A DNA stretch of 9,517 bases, from NCBI GenBank assembly GCA_011051825.1, contig DRKH01000396.1:1-9517 (forward strand), given 5' to 3'. The position numbers were made by a program, and so were the translations under genes. This document shows, piece after piece, positions 1 to 7,346 of this stretch (positions within the stretch are counted from its first letter, which is position 1; every line of letters starts with the position of its first letter). The notes under the pieces are model-generated. The model ran no database searches and was not told the origin of the DNA. It saw only the letters and a program-made list of their open reading frames with translations. The stretch is from Desulfobulbus sp. (GTDB lineage: Bacteria > Desulfobacterota > Desulfobulbia > Desulfobulbales > Desulfobulbaceae).

Positions 1-2
1 GG

Positions 3-1238
3 TTCATCGGCCGCCTGCAGACCCGGCAGGATCAGGATCGTGTACTTGCCGGTATCTCTGCAAGTTCGGAGTCGTTGAACAAAAATCAGTTCCGCGACCT
101 GTTGGCTGACATGCGCAGCCGGACCTTTCTGCTCTCCTCGACCCATCGGCCTGAACCGACACTGTTTGAAACCCGCTGGGTCATGTCCTACCTGAAAGGG
201 CCTGTTTCACTCCATGATATCGGAACATTGGTTACGTCCTCCCCATCAGAGGAGAGCCCGCAGGTGCAGAAACTCACCCCTGAAAAATCGGCAACTGCAG
301 GCAGCAGCACCCCATTGCTTCCCGGTACACTCGAGCAGTTGTTTATTCCTGCTCCGGTTCCCATGGAGAATATTCAGTACCGCCCATGGCTGGTCGGGAC
401 GGCGCGAGTGCGATTTTTTAACCAGCGCCGTAATATCGATCAGGAACAGCCGGTCTGTCTCCGTCTGCCCGCCGGCCGCGCTGCTGAATCGTTTGACTGG
501 GAAGAGGCTGATATCTGCCCGGTCGAACCGGACCAGGGCAGGCGGGCTGCGCAGGCGGACAGCAGTTTTTTTTCAGTATCGTCTGAACTGACCGATTCCG
601 GTACCCTCGTTGCCCTGAAAAAGGAATTTGCCGATTTTCTCTACCATGCAAAAAAACTCCCTTTATTTCGGGTCCCGGCGTTGAAGCTGGAGTCCAGGCC
701 CGGGGAAAGTGAAGAGCAGTTCCACCTGCGCCTGGCTTCCCTGCTGCGTGAGAAGAAGACAACGGCAGGACAGAAGGTTGAAGATCGTTTCAGGAAAAAA
801 CAGCAGCAGCTTCAGGTTCGACTGGAAAAGGCCCTGGCACGCCTGGACAAGGAAAAAGGGGACGTCAAGGCCCGAAGTGTGGATACTGCGCTCTCCTTCG
901 GGGTCGCGATTTTCGGCGCCCTGTTTGGCCGTAAAGGGGCATCGATTGCAACCGCCAACCGTTCTGCCCGCGGCGTGCGCAGTGCCGGCCGGTTAATGAA
1001 GGAGAAGGGAGATGTGCAGCGGGCGGAGCAGGAGGTCGAAAGAAATGAACAGGCCCTGCAGCAACTGGCTGACGAACTGCAGGAAAGCCTCGGCGCGCTT
1101 GCCGATCGTTTTGATCCGAGCCGCTACCCGGTGGAGAGCTTTGCCATTACACCGAGAAGAAATGATATTTTTTCAGTTGCTCTTTGCCTGCTCTGGGAGC
1201 CGGATTTTTGCTTTTCGGAAGGGGAAATAGAGCAATAG
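3..1238 (+). CDS. HerA-like P-loop ATPase, C-terminal part (5' end outside window)
   Basis: The frame is open from the left edge (first full codon at 3) to TAG at 1236-1238, giving 411 residues without an internal stop. A TTG at 75 could serve as a start, but the residues before it (FIGRLQTRQDQDRVLAG) continue the same conserved block as the following RTFLLSSTHRPEPTLFETRWVMSYLKGP, so the gene very probably begins outside. This block resembles the stretch after the ATPase core in bacterial HerA/FtsK-superfamily 'ATP-binding proteins' (DUF87/HerA central domain); the match is from memory. The Walker motifs are not in the window. After a low-complexity linker come a conserved PGESEEQFHLRL segment, a charged coiled coil, a short Gly/Ala hydrophobic patch (SFGVAIFGALFG), a basic Ser/Arg segment, a second coiled coil and a C-terminal beta-like tail ending LLWEPD. 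Family members are thought to be DNA-translocating or protein-remodelling motors; the substrate cannot be told here. It converges on the minus-strand gene at 1283. Confidence 0.72.
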   Translation, partial: FIGRLQTRQDQDRVLAGISASSESLNKNQFRDLLADMRSRTFLLSSTHRPEPTLFETRWVMSYLKGPVSLHDIGTLVTSSPSEESPQVQKLTPEKSATAGSSTPLLPGTLEQLFIPAPVPMENIQYRPWLVGTARVRFFNQRRNIDQEQPVCLRLPAGRAAESFDWEEADICPVEPDQGRRAAQADSSFFSVSSELTDSGTLVALKKEFADFLYHAKKLPLFRVPALKLESRPGESEEQFHLRLASLLREKKTTAGQKVEDRFRKKQQQLQVRLEKALARLDKEKGDVKARSVDTALSFGVAIFGALFGRKGASIATANRSARGVRSAGRLMKEKGDVQRAEQEVERNEQALQQLADELQESLGALADRFDPSRYPVESFAITPRRNDIFSVALCLLWEPDFCFSEGEIEQ

Positions 1239-1248
1239 TTTCGGCGTG

Positions 1249-1274
1249 GAGGAGTTGTTCTCAAGTTTTTTTTT
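1249..1274 (+). terminator. weak candidate rho-independent terminator between convergent genes
   Basis: In the 44-base gap between two convergent genes, GAGGA (1249-1253) can pair with TTCTC (1258-1262), including one G-U pair, around a four-base loop. After three bases comes an unbroken run of nine T (1266-1274). The T-run and position are right for ending the HerA-like gene. The stem is only five pairs and not GC-rich, so it may work poorly or not at all. Confidence 0.33.
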
Positions 1275-1282
1275 GTTCTTTG

Positions 1283-4200
1283 TTAACCGAGAACCTGGAA
1301 CAGGGTCTCTTGATCAAGCAGTTCCGGAAATTTAATATGGACGGAAAAATCGCATTCCAGAGGTTCGTAGGACTGTATGCCGATGGCAAGGCCATGCAGT
1401 TGCAGGTGTCCCGGGTCTCCGCCGACAGGAATGGTAATCTGCATATTCCGGCCCAGCAGCAGTCGGGTATTTTCTTTTTTCGAAATCCGGATCAGAAAAG
1501 CCAGACCACCCTCTGAAATATCGGTCAACTCCCCTCGGAAACCACGGCCGATGGGCTTGTTGTTGTGGTCGGTCAACTGGAGCTGGATTTTACGGGAGAG
1601 CCTGGTTCGTTCATATTTCCTGCGGTCGAGCCCTTTTTTCTCGAGAAGAACCCGGGTGGTGTCGCACTGCTTATAAAAGTCCTGCAACTTGGCCTCCAGG
1701 CCCGGATACTCTTCCTGCCAGCGACGAAAACTGTCCCACTTGAGGACGGAGATGTTGACCGGGGTCAGGGCGGTCAGGGTAACCGTCCAGAATGAGGCAT
1801 CAAAAAAGTTTTCACCGATAATCTGACCGTTATTCATGGTACTGACAAAAATTTCGCGGCCGTCTTGGTTGTAAGAGATCTTTATACTTCCCTGATTGAT
1901 AAAATAGAGTTCATCGTTTTTATCTCCCTGTCGGACAATGATTTCCTCGGGTGCAAATCTCCGTTCCTGCAGTTCATGATAAATGGCACTGAATTCTACA
2001 TTGTTTAATTTTTTGAGTAATCGTGACCAGGTCGCAAGCTGGTCGCGGCTGACAGCCCCGGTTTTCTCCCTTTCTATTATTTCTCCTGAGCGGATAATTT
2101 CGCTCAATGCCATGGGATCGATTTCATAAATGCGTTCCCGTAGACGCTCGGCATTGGCAAAATCCTTTTTTTCAGCATAGCTGATGATAAGCTCGTAGAG
2201 CTCTTTTTTGGCCTCTTCCGTTTTTCCCCGGCCGGCTTTGCGAAAAATTGAAGCCTCTTGCTCCGCCAGAGGATCATTTTTTCTGGTCAGATAGCTCTGA
2301 GATACGGGTTCCGTTTGCTGACCGGTATCGCTCAGGACTTTGGAATCGGCACTGATGGCCTGCACGGCACTCTCCGCCGCTGCCAGAACTTTCGGGCTGT
2401 AATCGGTGATCCCGGGGATTTTTTTGGTCTGAATAATTTTTTTTAAGCTGGTCAGCGCTTTTTTGGAGCCGAGACGGACAAGAGCGACACATATTTCGAT
2501 CTGGAGTTGTTCTTTTTCCTGATGTGGCGGGCCGGCGGAAGACTCCAGGAGGTCGGTCAGGGGAAGGACGATGCTTTCATTGTGGATTTTACCCAGTTGC
2601 CTGACAATCAATGGTTTCAGATCGTCGGCTGTACGCTCAAGCTCATGCAGGAAAAAATTTTTTCTTGCGGTCCCGCCAATGACGCCCAGTGTCTGGATCA
2701 CCTCCTGCTGAACCCGTACATCCTCATGATGAAGAAAAGGGGCAATCACTGTAAAACAGTCGGCATCGCCGACATTTTTTAACAGTCGGATAATGTTGCG
2801 GGTGACATACCAGGGTGAGTCCTGTTGCAGCAGAAACAGTAATGCATCCCGGGCGGGTTTGCCGATATCCCCGATCAGTCTCAGCAGCAGTTCACGTTCT
2901 TCCCTGCTCTCGCTGGTGCCGAGTCGTTCCATGAGAAAATTTGCCGCTCCCGCGCCCATCCGGGAGAGTAGATACCAGCAGTTATCACTTTCTTTGTTGC
3001 CGGCCAGTATGTTTTTCAGCAGTTCACCAAGCAGAGCCGGCTCGGCCAACCTGACCAGGCAGGCAAGGGTAAGATCATACAGGGCGGAGTTACCAGCCGG
3101 GGTATGTATGGTCAGGTCGAAGAGCACGTTAAGGGCATTGATGGCTCGGTTGTAGGCCTTGTGGGTCAGGTGATGCCGGGTAAGCTGTTCAACGGCCTGC
3201 AAAGCCTGGCTGCCGGCCTGAAGGTCTTCCATGAAGGGCAGGGCCTGGCCGAGAGCGGGCAGCAGCCTGTCCAGGCGCTGCCATTCTCCGGCCTGCACAA
3301 GAGCGGCGGCGGTTCTGCCCAGTGCTTCGGCACTTCCTCTGCGTATGGCCGGGTCATTTTTCTGGAGACCGGTGACCATCTGGATCAACAGTTTGTCTGC
3401 CGCCTCGCTCTTGTCATGTTTCAACAGTCGTTTCACACTGGACGGCAGGGTCTGTACGATCTGCTCGTCACCGAGAACGGTATGCTCACCGGAAAGCAGC
3501 AGCTTGATGTTTTTACGTATCTGGTCCTGGTTGAGCTGCTGTACCTTGTCCTGCTCCTCCTGGTGCATGGACAGCGCAGCACGGAGTTTTTCTCCACGAA
3601 CGGTGTCCATGAGCCGCTGGTACCCGGCAAGGAGTGGGGCGGCATCAAGGGCAGAGGCCGATGCCTGTTTGTTGCGGGAGAGAAGATTTAATCTCTGGGC
3701 AATCCGTTCAAACTGTTCATCGGACAGCTGGGTAATAACCTGACTGTACAATTCCTCACCGAAAATTCCCTTATATCGCTGAACAAGCACCCGGCCGAGT
3801 TCATGCTCCTGCAGGGTTGCCAGCCTGCATGCGGCCTGGCTTGCGACCTGATCACGAATTGTCGGCGCAAGATCCCGTTCATATCGGGCCAGCAGATTGA
3901 AAAAGGCTTCATGGGTTGAATCCTGCAGTTGTCGGCCTGCAAGCTGTCGAAGGGCTGTGACCAGAACCGGTGCCGACCATTGCGGTTGCTGGAGTTGTTC
4001 TTTGAGATGTTGCGGGGTTGGATTTGCTGAGAGTTCGACCAGGGTCCTTGCGGTTTTGATCCGGATGGCGGTTTGTTCAATCTCTCCGGCCCGATCGGTC
4101 TTCAGCAGTTTGGGGAAGATGTCCTTCCCCTGCTGCGGACCATCGATCTGTTCAATGTCGCCCGACAGCGATACCTCCGGGAGGGCAAGAAGCAGGGCTT

Positions 4201-5059
4201 CAAGCTGGTTGGGATCCATTTGTTTAACGGTGCCGGCCAGTAAAACATCGGCAGCACTGTCCTGGGGAAGGGTGGCCAGCAGGCGAGTGAGGAGATCCGG
4301 CGCAAGCCCGGCCAGGGCTGTTGAAGAGTGTGCAAGGAGCCGGGCCTTCTCATCCGGTGATGTTGTATGGCCTATGCCGTCAATAAGTGCCTTCAGGGCA
4401 TCCTGTCCCTCCATCCCCCGGCGGGATGAATCCCCCGTTGCATTGCTGTCGGAGGCGAGCAACTGCCGGAGGGCTGCAGTAGAAAGCCGGGCGCTATCGC
4501 CTGAGGTCTTACCAAGGATGAAACCGGCCAGGTCGCCATTCTCTATCCGCAGTCCGCCACCGGGGCCTATTTGGTCCTCAGTCACCACCTGTTCGCCTTC
4601 ATGGACGGCAACATATCGCTTTTCATCGATGCTGACGGAATCCAGTCCGGCCTCCTGCAAAAGTGCTTTGATCGGTTGGTCGGGCTGGATGTTGCTGCCG
4701 GCGGCAGAGAGCAGTTCAAGAAAATGAATGCAGTCCGATGCGGTAAAATCGTTTTGAAAGGTCAGCGCGTGAATCTGCAGGGTGTCAAGGAACTCGATCA
4801 GACCTTGAACCTGTGGGCGTTGTTGATCTTTTTCCGGCAGCGGATTGCCGTTGACCAGTATTTTCCGGCCCGAGGAGGCAAGGGTGATCTCTTTGCCCTC
4901 CTGTTCCAGCAGCTTGTTGAGAAGTGAAATGACCTTGTTGGTGGTTTTGGTGACCTGCGGGTTGGATGGCGGATAGATACGGATGGTGCGCAGGGCCGAG
5001 TACAATCTGACCGGTAACTCGGTATAGGCCTGACTTTTTGTCTGTTGATTGGTCGTCAT
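1283..5059 (-). CDS. HEAT-repeat / cNMP-binding-like / PilZ domain protein
   Basis: This 1258-residue protein has no signal peptide or membrane segment, so it is probably cytoplasmic. Residues 13-120 form an N-terminal module with RTIRIYPPSNPQ and LVNGNPL, of a type I associate with deltaproteobacterial signalling proteins. Residues 130-560 are helical and Leu/Gln/Ala-rich. Residues about 565-900 look like HEAT-type repeats (for example RRGSAEALGRTAAAL, VRVQQEVIQTLGVIGG, VRQLGKIHNESIV). A helical segment at 940-1000 (KKELYELIISYAEKKDFANAE) leads into a cNMP-binding fold at about 1018-1125. In its phosphate-binding cassette, GE is kept (1082-1083) but the usual Arg is replaced (FWTVTLTA), so cAMP/cGMP binding is doubtful. 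The PilZ domain (1145-1258) keeps both c-di-GMP motifs: R1147-K-Y-E-R1151 and D1180-I-S-E-G-G1185. ATG at 5059 lies four bases after the upstream transferase stop; the Shine-Dalgarno sequence is weak, so coupled translation is likely. Role inferred: c-di-GMP-responsive regulator or scaffold, perhaps for exopolysaccharide synthesis. Domain calls are firm; the function is not. Confidence 0.85.
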   Translation of the reverse strand: MTTNQQTKSQAYTELPVRLYSALRTIRIYPPSNPQVTKTTNKVISLLNKLLEQEGKEITLASSGRKILVNGNPLPEKDQQRPQVQGLIEFLDTLQIHALTFQNDFTASDCIHFLELLSAAGSNIQPDQPIKALLQEAGLDSVSIDEKRYVAVHEGEQVVTEDQIGPGGGLRIENGDLAGFILGKTSGDSARLSTAALRQLLASDSNATGDSSRRGMEGQDALKALIDGIGHTTSPDEKARLLAHSSTALAGLAPDLLTRLLATLPQDSAADVLLAGTVKQMDPNQLEALLLALPEVSLSGDIEQIDGPQQGKDIFPKLLKTDRAGEIEQTAIRIKTARTLVELSANPTPQHLKEQLQQPQWSAPVLVTALRQLAGRQLQDSTHEAFFNLLARYERDLAPTIRDQVASQAACRLATLQEHELGRVLVQRYKGIFGEELYSQVITQLSDEQFERIAQRLNLLSRNKQASASALDAAPLLAGYQRLMDTVRGEKLRAALSMHQEEQDKVQQLNQDQIRKNIKLLLSGEHTVLGDEQIVQTLPSSVKRLLKHDKSEAADKLLIQMVTGLQKNDPAIRRGSAEALGRTAAALVQAGEWQRLDRLLPALGQALPFMEDLQAGSQALQAVEQLTRHHLTHKAYNRAINALNVLFDLTIHTPAGNSALYDLTLACLVRLAEPALLGELLKNILAGNKESDNCWYLLSRMGAGAANFLMERLGTSESREERELLLRLIGDIGKPARDALLFLLQQDSPWYVTRNIIRLLKNVGDADCFTVIAPFLHHEDVRVQQEVIQTLGVIGGTARKNFFLHELERTADDLKPLIVRQLGKIHNESIVLPLTDLLESSAGPPHQEKEQLQIEICVALVRLGSKKALTSLKKIIQTKKIPGITDYSPKVLAAAESAVQAISADSKVLSDTGQQTEPVSQSYLTRKNDPLAEQEASIFRKAGRGKTEEAKKELYELIISYAEKKDFANAERLRERIYEIDPMALSEIIRSGEIIEREKTGAVSRDQLATWSRLLKKLNNVEFSAIYHELQERRFAPEEIIVRQGDKNDELYFINQGSIKISYNQDGREIFVSTMNNGQIIGENFFDASFWTVTLTALTPVNISVLKWDSFRRWQEEYPGLEAKLQDFYKQCDTTRVLLEKKGLDRRKYERTRLSRKIQLQLTDHNNKPIGRGFRGELTDISEGGLAFLIRISKKENTRLLLGRNMQITIPVGGDPGHLQLHGLAIGIQSYEPLECDFSVHIKFPELLDQETLFQVLG

Positions 5060-5063
5060 CGAT

Positions 5064-6446
5064 TTAACGCGAACCTTTTTGAAAGAGGACTGTTTTGATC
5101 GTTCTGAATATGACGAGCAAGTCTATGAAAATGGATTGATTCTTAATATAGTAAAGATCATATTCCAGTTTTCTCAGGGCGTCTTCTTCCGAGGCCCCAT
5201 AGGGGTAGCAGACCTGTGCCCAGCCGGTAATACCGGGTTTGACGGAATGGCGCAGAGAGTAGTACGGGATGGATGTGGTCAGCTTTTCCACAAACACAGG
5301 TCGTTCCGGCCGTGGGCCGACAAAGCTCATCTCGCCTTTGAGGACGTTCCACATCTGGGGGATTTCATCTATGCGTATTTTACGGATAATCCCGCCTATC
5401 CGTGTCACTCTGGTATCGTTCTGCATGGCCCAGACAGCGCCGTCTTTTTCCGCATCCTCACGCATGGAACGAAATTTAATCACCTTAAAGGTCTCGCCGC
5501 GTTCGCCGACCCGTTCCTGGGTGTAGAAGACCGGGCCGGGAGATTCAATCTTGATCAGTGCTGCGGTGAGTGTCGTCACCGGCAGCGATATCAACAGGCC
5601 GAACAGGGACATCGCCATATCCATAACCCGTTTGACCAGATAGCTGAAGCGGCTTGATTTGAAACCCTCGGAAAAGATCAGCCAGGCCGGGTTGACGTTT
5701 GCCACCAGAATCTTTCCGGTGATGGCCTCATAAAAGGTGATGCCGTCATCAATCTCAACTCCGCGAATCTTGCAGGTCAGGAGGTCGTGAATGGGCATGC
5801 TGCCCCGGCGATCATCCAGGGCAACAACAATGCGTTCTGCATGGTAGAGATCACAGCTGGTCTTCAAGGGGATCTCTTGTTCAATCAGGGGGGCATTGTG
5901 GGGGTTGTATATTGGTGCAGTGTTACCGATAAATCCGGCAACTTTATAGCCGGAGTCCTGTTTTTCTTCAATTTCCTGGGCAATCTCAACCGCAATTTTT
6001 CCGGTTCCGAGAAGCAGGATCGGCTGGGCAAAAAGACGTTTTTCAAGCACGGCATAATAGAGCACCCGCCAGCCGGTGAGGACCAGGCAGATAACCAGAT
6101 AGCCGATCCAGAATATTTTTGTTGATATGACCAGCGGGGGAAAGGAATAGTAAATGAAGGCGAGCAGGACACTGCCGATGCCGAAGGATTGAACGATACG
6201 AACAGCCGTTTCGGAGGGAATGGAAGTCCGGCTTAAATCATACAGGTCGAAAAAATAGAGGGTAAGCTGAAATATGACGGTGACGACCCCGGCCCGGACG
6301 GCATCCGCAAAGAAGTCAATACAGAAAATGGCCCATCCGCTGAATGCAATATAGACCAGCATGATGGTCAGGAAAATGAGTAGCCCTTCCCCGAGGAAAA
6401 AGAGAATATTTCGAACGGGATAGTATTTTTTCAGAATATACGGCAT
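5064..6446 (-). CDS. Membrane sugar-phosphate transferase, EpsB/XrtA-system type (exopolysaccharide priming)
   Basis: A 460-residue polyprenyl-phosphate glycosylphosphotransferase of the WbaP/EpsB class. It would transfer a sugar-1-phosphate from a nucleotide sugar to undecaprenyl phosphate at the inner membrane, the first step of an exopolysaccharide repeat unit. Four N-terminal membrane helices are visible near residues 14-38, 52-70, 84-107 and 111-133. A Rossmann-like CoA_binding_3 domain follows (LLLGTGKIAVEIA, 145-157). A re-entrant or membrane helix at 276-300 leads into the bacterial sugar transferase domain: ERVGERGETFKVIKFRSM (311-328), the catalytic Asp-Glu dyad D360-E361 in RIDEIPQMWNVLKGEMSFVGPRP, and KPGITGWAQV. 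The ending YPYGASEEDALRKLEYDLYYIKN...VLFQKGSR is the signature I associate with the TIGR03013 PEP-CTERM/XrtA-linked subfamily. Length is normal for the class. The ATG at 6446 has no strong Shine-Dalgarno sequence, and the leader before it may be structured. It is the first gene of a likely two-gene operon with the PilZ protein. Sugar specificity cannot be read from the sequence. Confidence 0.9.
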   Translation of the reverse strand: MPYILKKYYPVRNILFFLGEGLLIFLTIMLVYIAFSGWAIFCIDFFADAVRAGVVTVIFQLTLYFFDLYDLSRTSIPSETAVRIVQSFGIGSVLLAFIYYSFPPLVISTKIFWIGYLVICLVLTGWRVLYYAVLEKRLFAQPILLLGTGKIAVEIAQEIEEKQDSGYKVAGFIGNTAPIYNPHNAPLIEQEIPLKTSCDLYHAERIVVALDDRRGSMPIHDLLTCKIRGVEIDDGITFYEAITGKILVANVNPAWLIFSEGFKSSRFSYLVKRVMDMAMSLFGLLISLPVTTLTAALIKIESPGPVFYTQERVGERGETFKVIKFRSMREDAEKDGAVWAMQNDTRVTRIGGIIRKIRIDEIPQMWNVLKGEMSFVGPRPERPVFVEKLTTSIPYYSLRHSVKPGITGWAQVCYPYGASEEDALRKLEYDLYYIKNQSIFIDLLVIFRTIKTVLFQKGSR

Positions 6447-6490
6447 TTATAGCTCAGCGCAGAAATTGTACTTTTGTGCTTTTTTGCCCA

Positions 6491-6676
6491 AAAGCCTGTG
6501 CCTGGTCAAAGGTGGAAGATAGACGTAACCGGTCATCTATAGCCTCTCTTCGGTTGCCGGTCTGACCGTGCGCGAAGATAAGCAGGCTGCGAGATTCGCT
6601 ACGGTGGCCCTGGTCAATGTACGGGCTCTGCTTGTCGAGACTCGGAAGAGCGAGGTATGATCAGGCTCTTTAACGC
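6491..6676 (-). ncRNA. candidate structured RNA or long 5' leader upstream of the transferase gene
   Basis: Hand folding of the minus strand gives one closed structure of about 186 nt. A 9-pair closing helix joins AAGAGCCTG (6670-6662) to CAGGCTTTT (6499-6491), with one G-U pair. Inside are three hairpins. H1 pairs GCTCT (6651-6647) with AGAGC (6629-6625) and has an inner CGA/TCG stem. H2 pairs CCGT and GCGAA (6604-6595) with TTCGC and ACGG (6576-6566). H3 pairs ATAGATG (6540-6534) with CGTCTAT (6525-6519), with one G-U pair and loop ACCGGTTA. The 9-base string TTGACCAGG occurs twice (6617-6609 and 6509-6501). The 5' end would sit a few bases after a promoter-like -10. There is no terminator after 6491, so it may be a cis-acting leader rather than a free RNA. 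It matches no riboswitch I know: the c-di-GMP (GEMM) core is absent. Pairings found by eye can arise by chance. Confidence 0.28.
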
Positions 6677-6682
6677 AGTAAG

Positions 6683-6720
6683 ATTATAAAAAAATACCAT
6701 GAAAACGAAAGGGTTGTCAA
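6683..6720 (-). promoter_or_regulatory. candidate sigma-70-type promoter for the transferase-PilZ operon
   Basis: On the minus strand a perfect TTGACA (6720-6715) lies 17 bases after the maf stop codon. A perfect TATAAT is at 6688-6683, but 26 bases away, too far to pair with it. The better-spaced -10 for this -35 is TATTTT (6696-6691, spacing 18). TATAAT could alternatively be used with a poor -35. Either choice puts the start near 6685-6674, leaving a leader of about 230 bases before the transferase ATG. No sigma-54 GG-N10-GC element of good quality was seen. Confidence 0.45.
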
Positions 6721-6737
6721 GCGCGATAGCCTTTTAT

Positions 6738-7346
6738 TCAGCTGTGGTCCACAGAGATGATTCCATGGTTGAGAAGAAGGGATACAAGTTCATTCATCGG
6801 CAACCCTGTGACCGTACTGCAGGAACCATCGATCTTTTCAATCAGAAAAGCACCCTGTCCCTGAATTGCGTAGGCCCCGGCTTTATCCATCGGCTCACCC
6901 GAGCAAATATAGGCTTTAAGAACTTCCCGGGAAAAACGACCGAAGGTAACCGTTGTTGTCCCGACAACCGTGGTCGCGAGGTTATCTTTTCTGCAGTAGA
7001 GCGCCAGGGCGGTCATGACGATATGGCTTTGTCCCTGTAGTTTTTGGAGGATGGTTAATGCATCGGTCGGATCTGTCGGCTTACCGAGGATTTCTTCCTG
7101 GAAGGATATAACCGTGTCCGCTCCGATCACCATCGCCTCGGGCTTGAGACTGGAGATGGCTTCAGCCTTGCCTGCCGCCATGCGCCGGACAAAGGTCTCT
7201 GCCGGTTCCCCGGGCTCAGGTGTCTCGTCAATGGCTGCAGGTTTGACCGTAAATCGCAGGCCGAGCTCGCTGAGAAAAGATTGCCTGCGGGGTGACGCTG
7301 AGGCGAGGATGATATCCCTGTTGGTGGTAAAAAGAGGTCTGTTCAT
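6738..7346 (-). CDS. maf: Maf family nucleoside triphosphate pyrophosphatase (YhdE-like, dTTP/UTP)
   Basis: A 202-residue Maf/HAM1-superfamily enzyme, cytoplasmic. It would hydrolyse non-canonical or selected nucleoside triphosphates to the monophosphate and pyrophosphate (house-cleaning; the older name refers to septum formation in Bacillus). The N-terminal signature LASASPRRQSFLSELGL is at 14-30, with the substrate-binding Ser-Pro-Arg-Arg at 18-21. The catalytic Asp is D77 in GADTVI. K89 (LGKP) and Q162 (GAYAIQGQGA) follow the pattern of the dTTP/UTP-specific YhdE branch rather than the m7GTP-specific YceF branch; that subfamily assignment is inferred. The length is typical. ATG at 7346 overlaps the truA stop as ATGA, and an AGGA at 7356-7353 lies six bases upstream as a ribosome binding site. 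It is the last gene of argC-truA-maf. Confidence 0.93.
   Translation of the reverse strand: MNRPLFTTNRDIILASASPRRQSFLSELGLRFTVKPAAIDETPEPGEPAETFVRRMAAGKAEAISSLKPEAMVIGADTVISFQEEILGKPTDPTDALTILQKLQGQSHIVMTALALYCRKDNLATTVVGTTTVTFGRFSREVLKAYICSGEPMDKAGAYAIQGQGAFLIEKIDGSCSTVTGLPMNELVSLLLNHGIISVDHS

Larger units (their letters stand above)
6447..6737. other. 291-base intergenic region between maf and the transferase gene
   Basis: No credible gene lies here. From the maf side, it holds the promoter-like sequence (6720-6683), then the foldable stretch (6676-6491), and then an A/T-rich 45-base segment before the transferase ATG. That segment contains a small hairpin, GCTTTT (6495-6490 region) pairing with AAAAGC around GGGCAA, with no T-run after it on the minus strand. 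No terminator for the maf operon was found, so read-through from maf into the transferase gene is possible. Confidence 0.6.

Noticed and set aside
75..77. TTG at 75 as the start of the HerA-like gene
   Set aside because: The frame stays open to the window edge and the residues before TTG belong to the same conserved block.
3897..4727. Plus-strand open frame of 276 residues, and others at 3104-3691 and 3231-3743
   Set aside because: They lie wholly inside the HEAT/PilZ gene on the opposite strand, are rich in Ser/Arg/Cys with no domain, and are expected shadows of a GC-rich gene.
5049..5657. Plus-strand open frame of 202 residues
   Set aside because: It is antisense to the catalytic domain of the transferase, which has intact family motifs.
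6491..6676. c-di-GMP (GEMM) or cobalamin riboswitch
   Set aside because: A c-di-GMP riboswitch would suit the operon, but the conserved GEMM core and the cobalamin box are absent.
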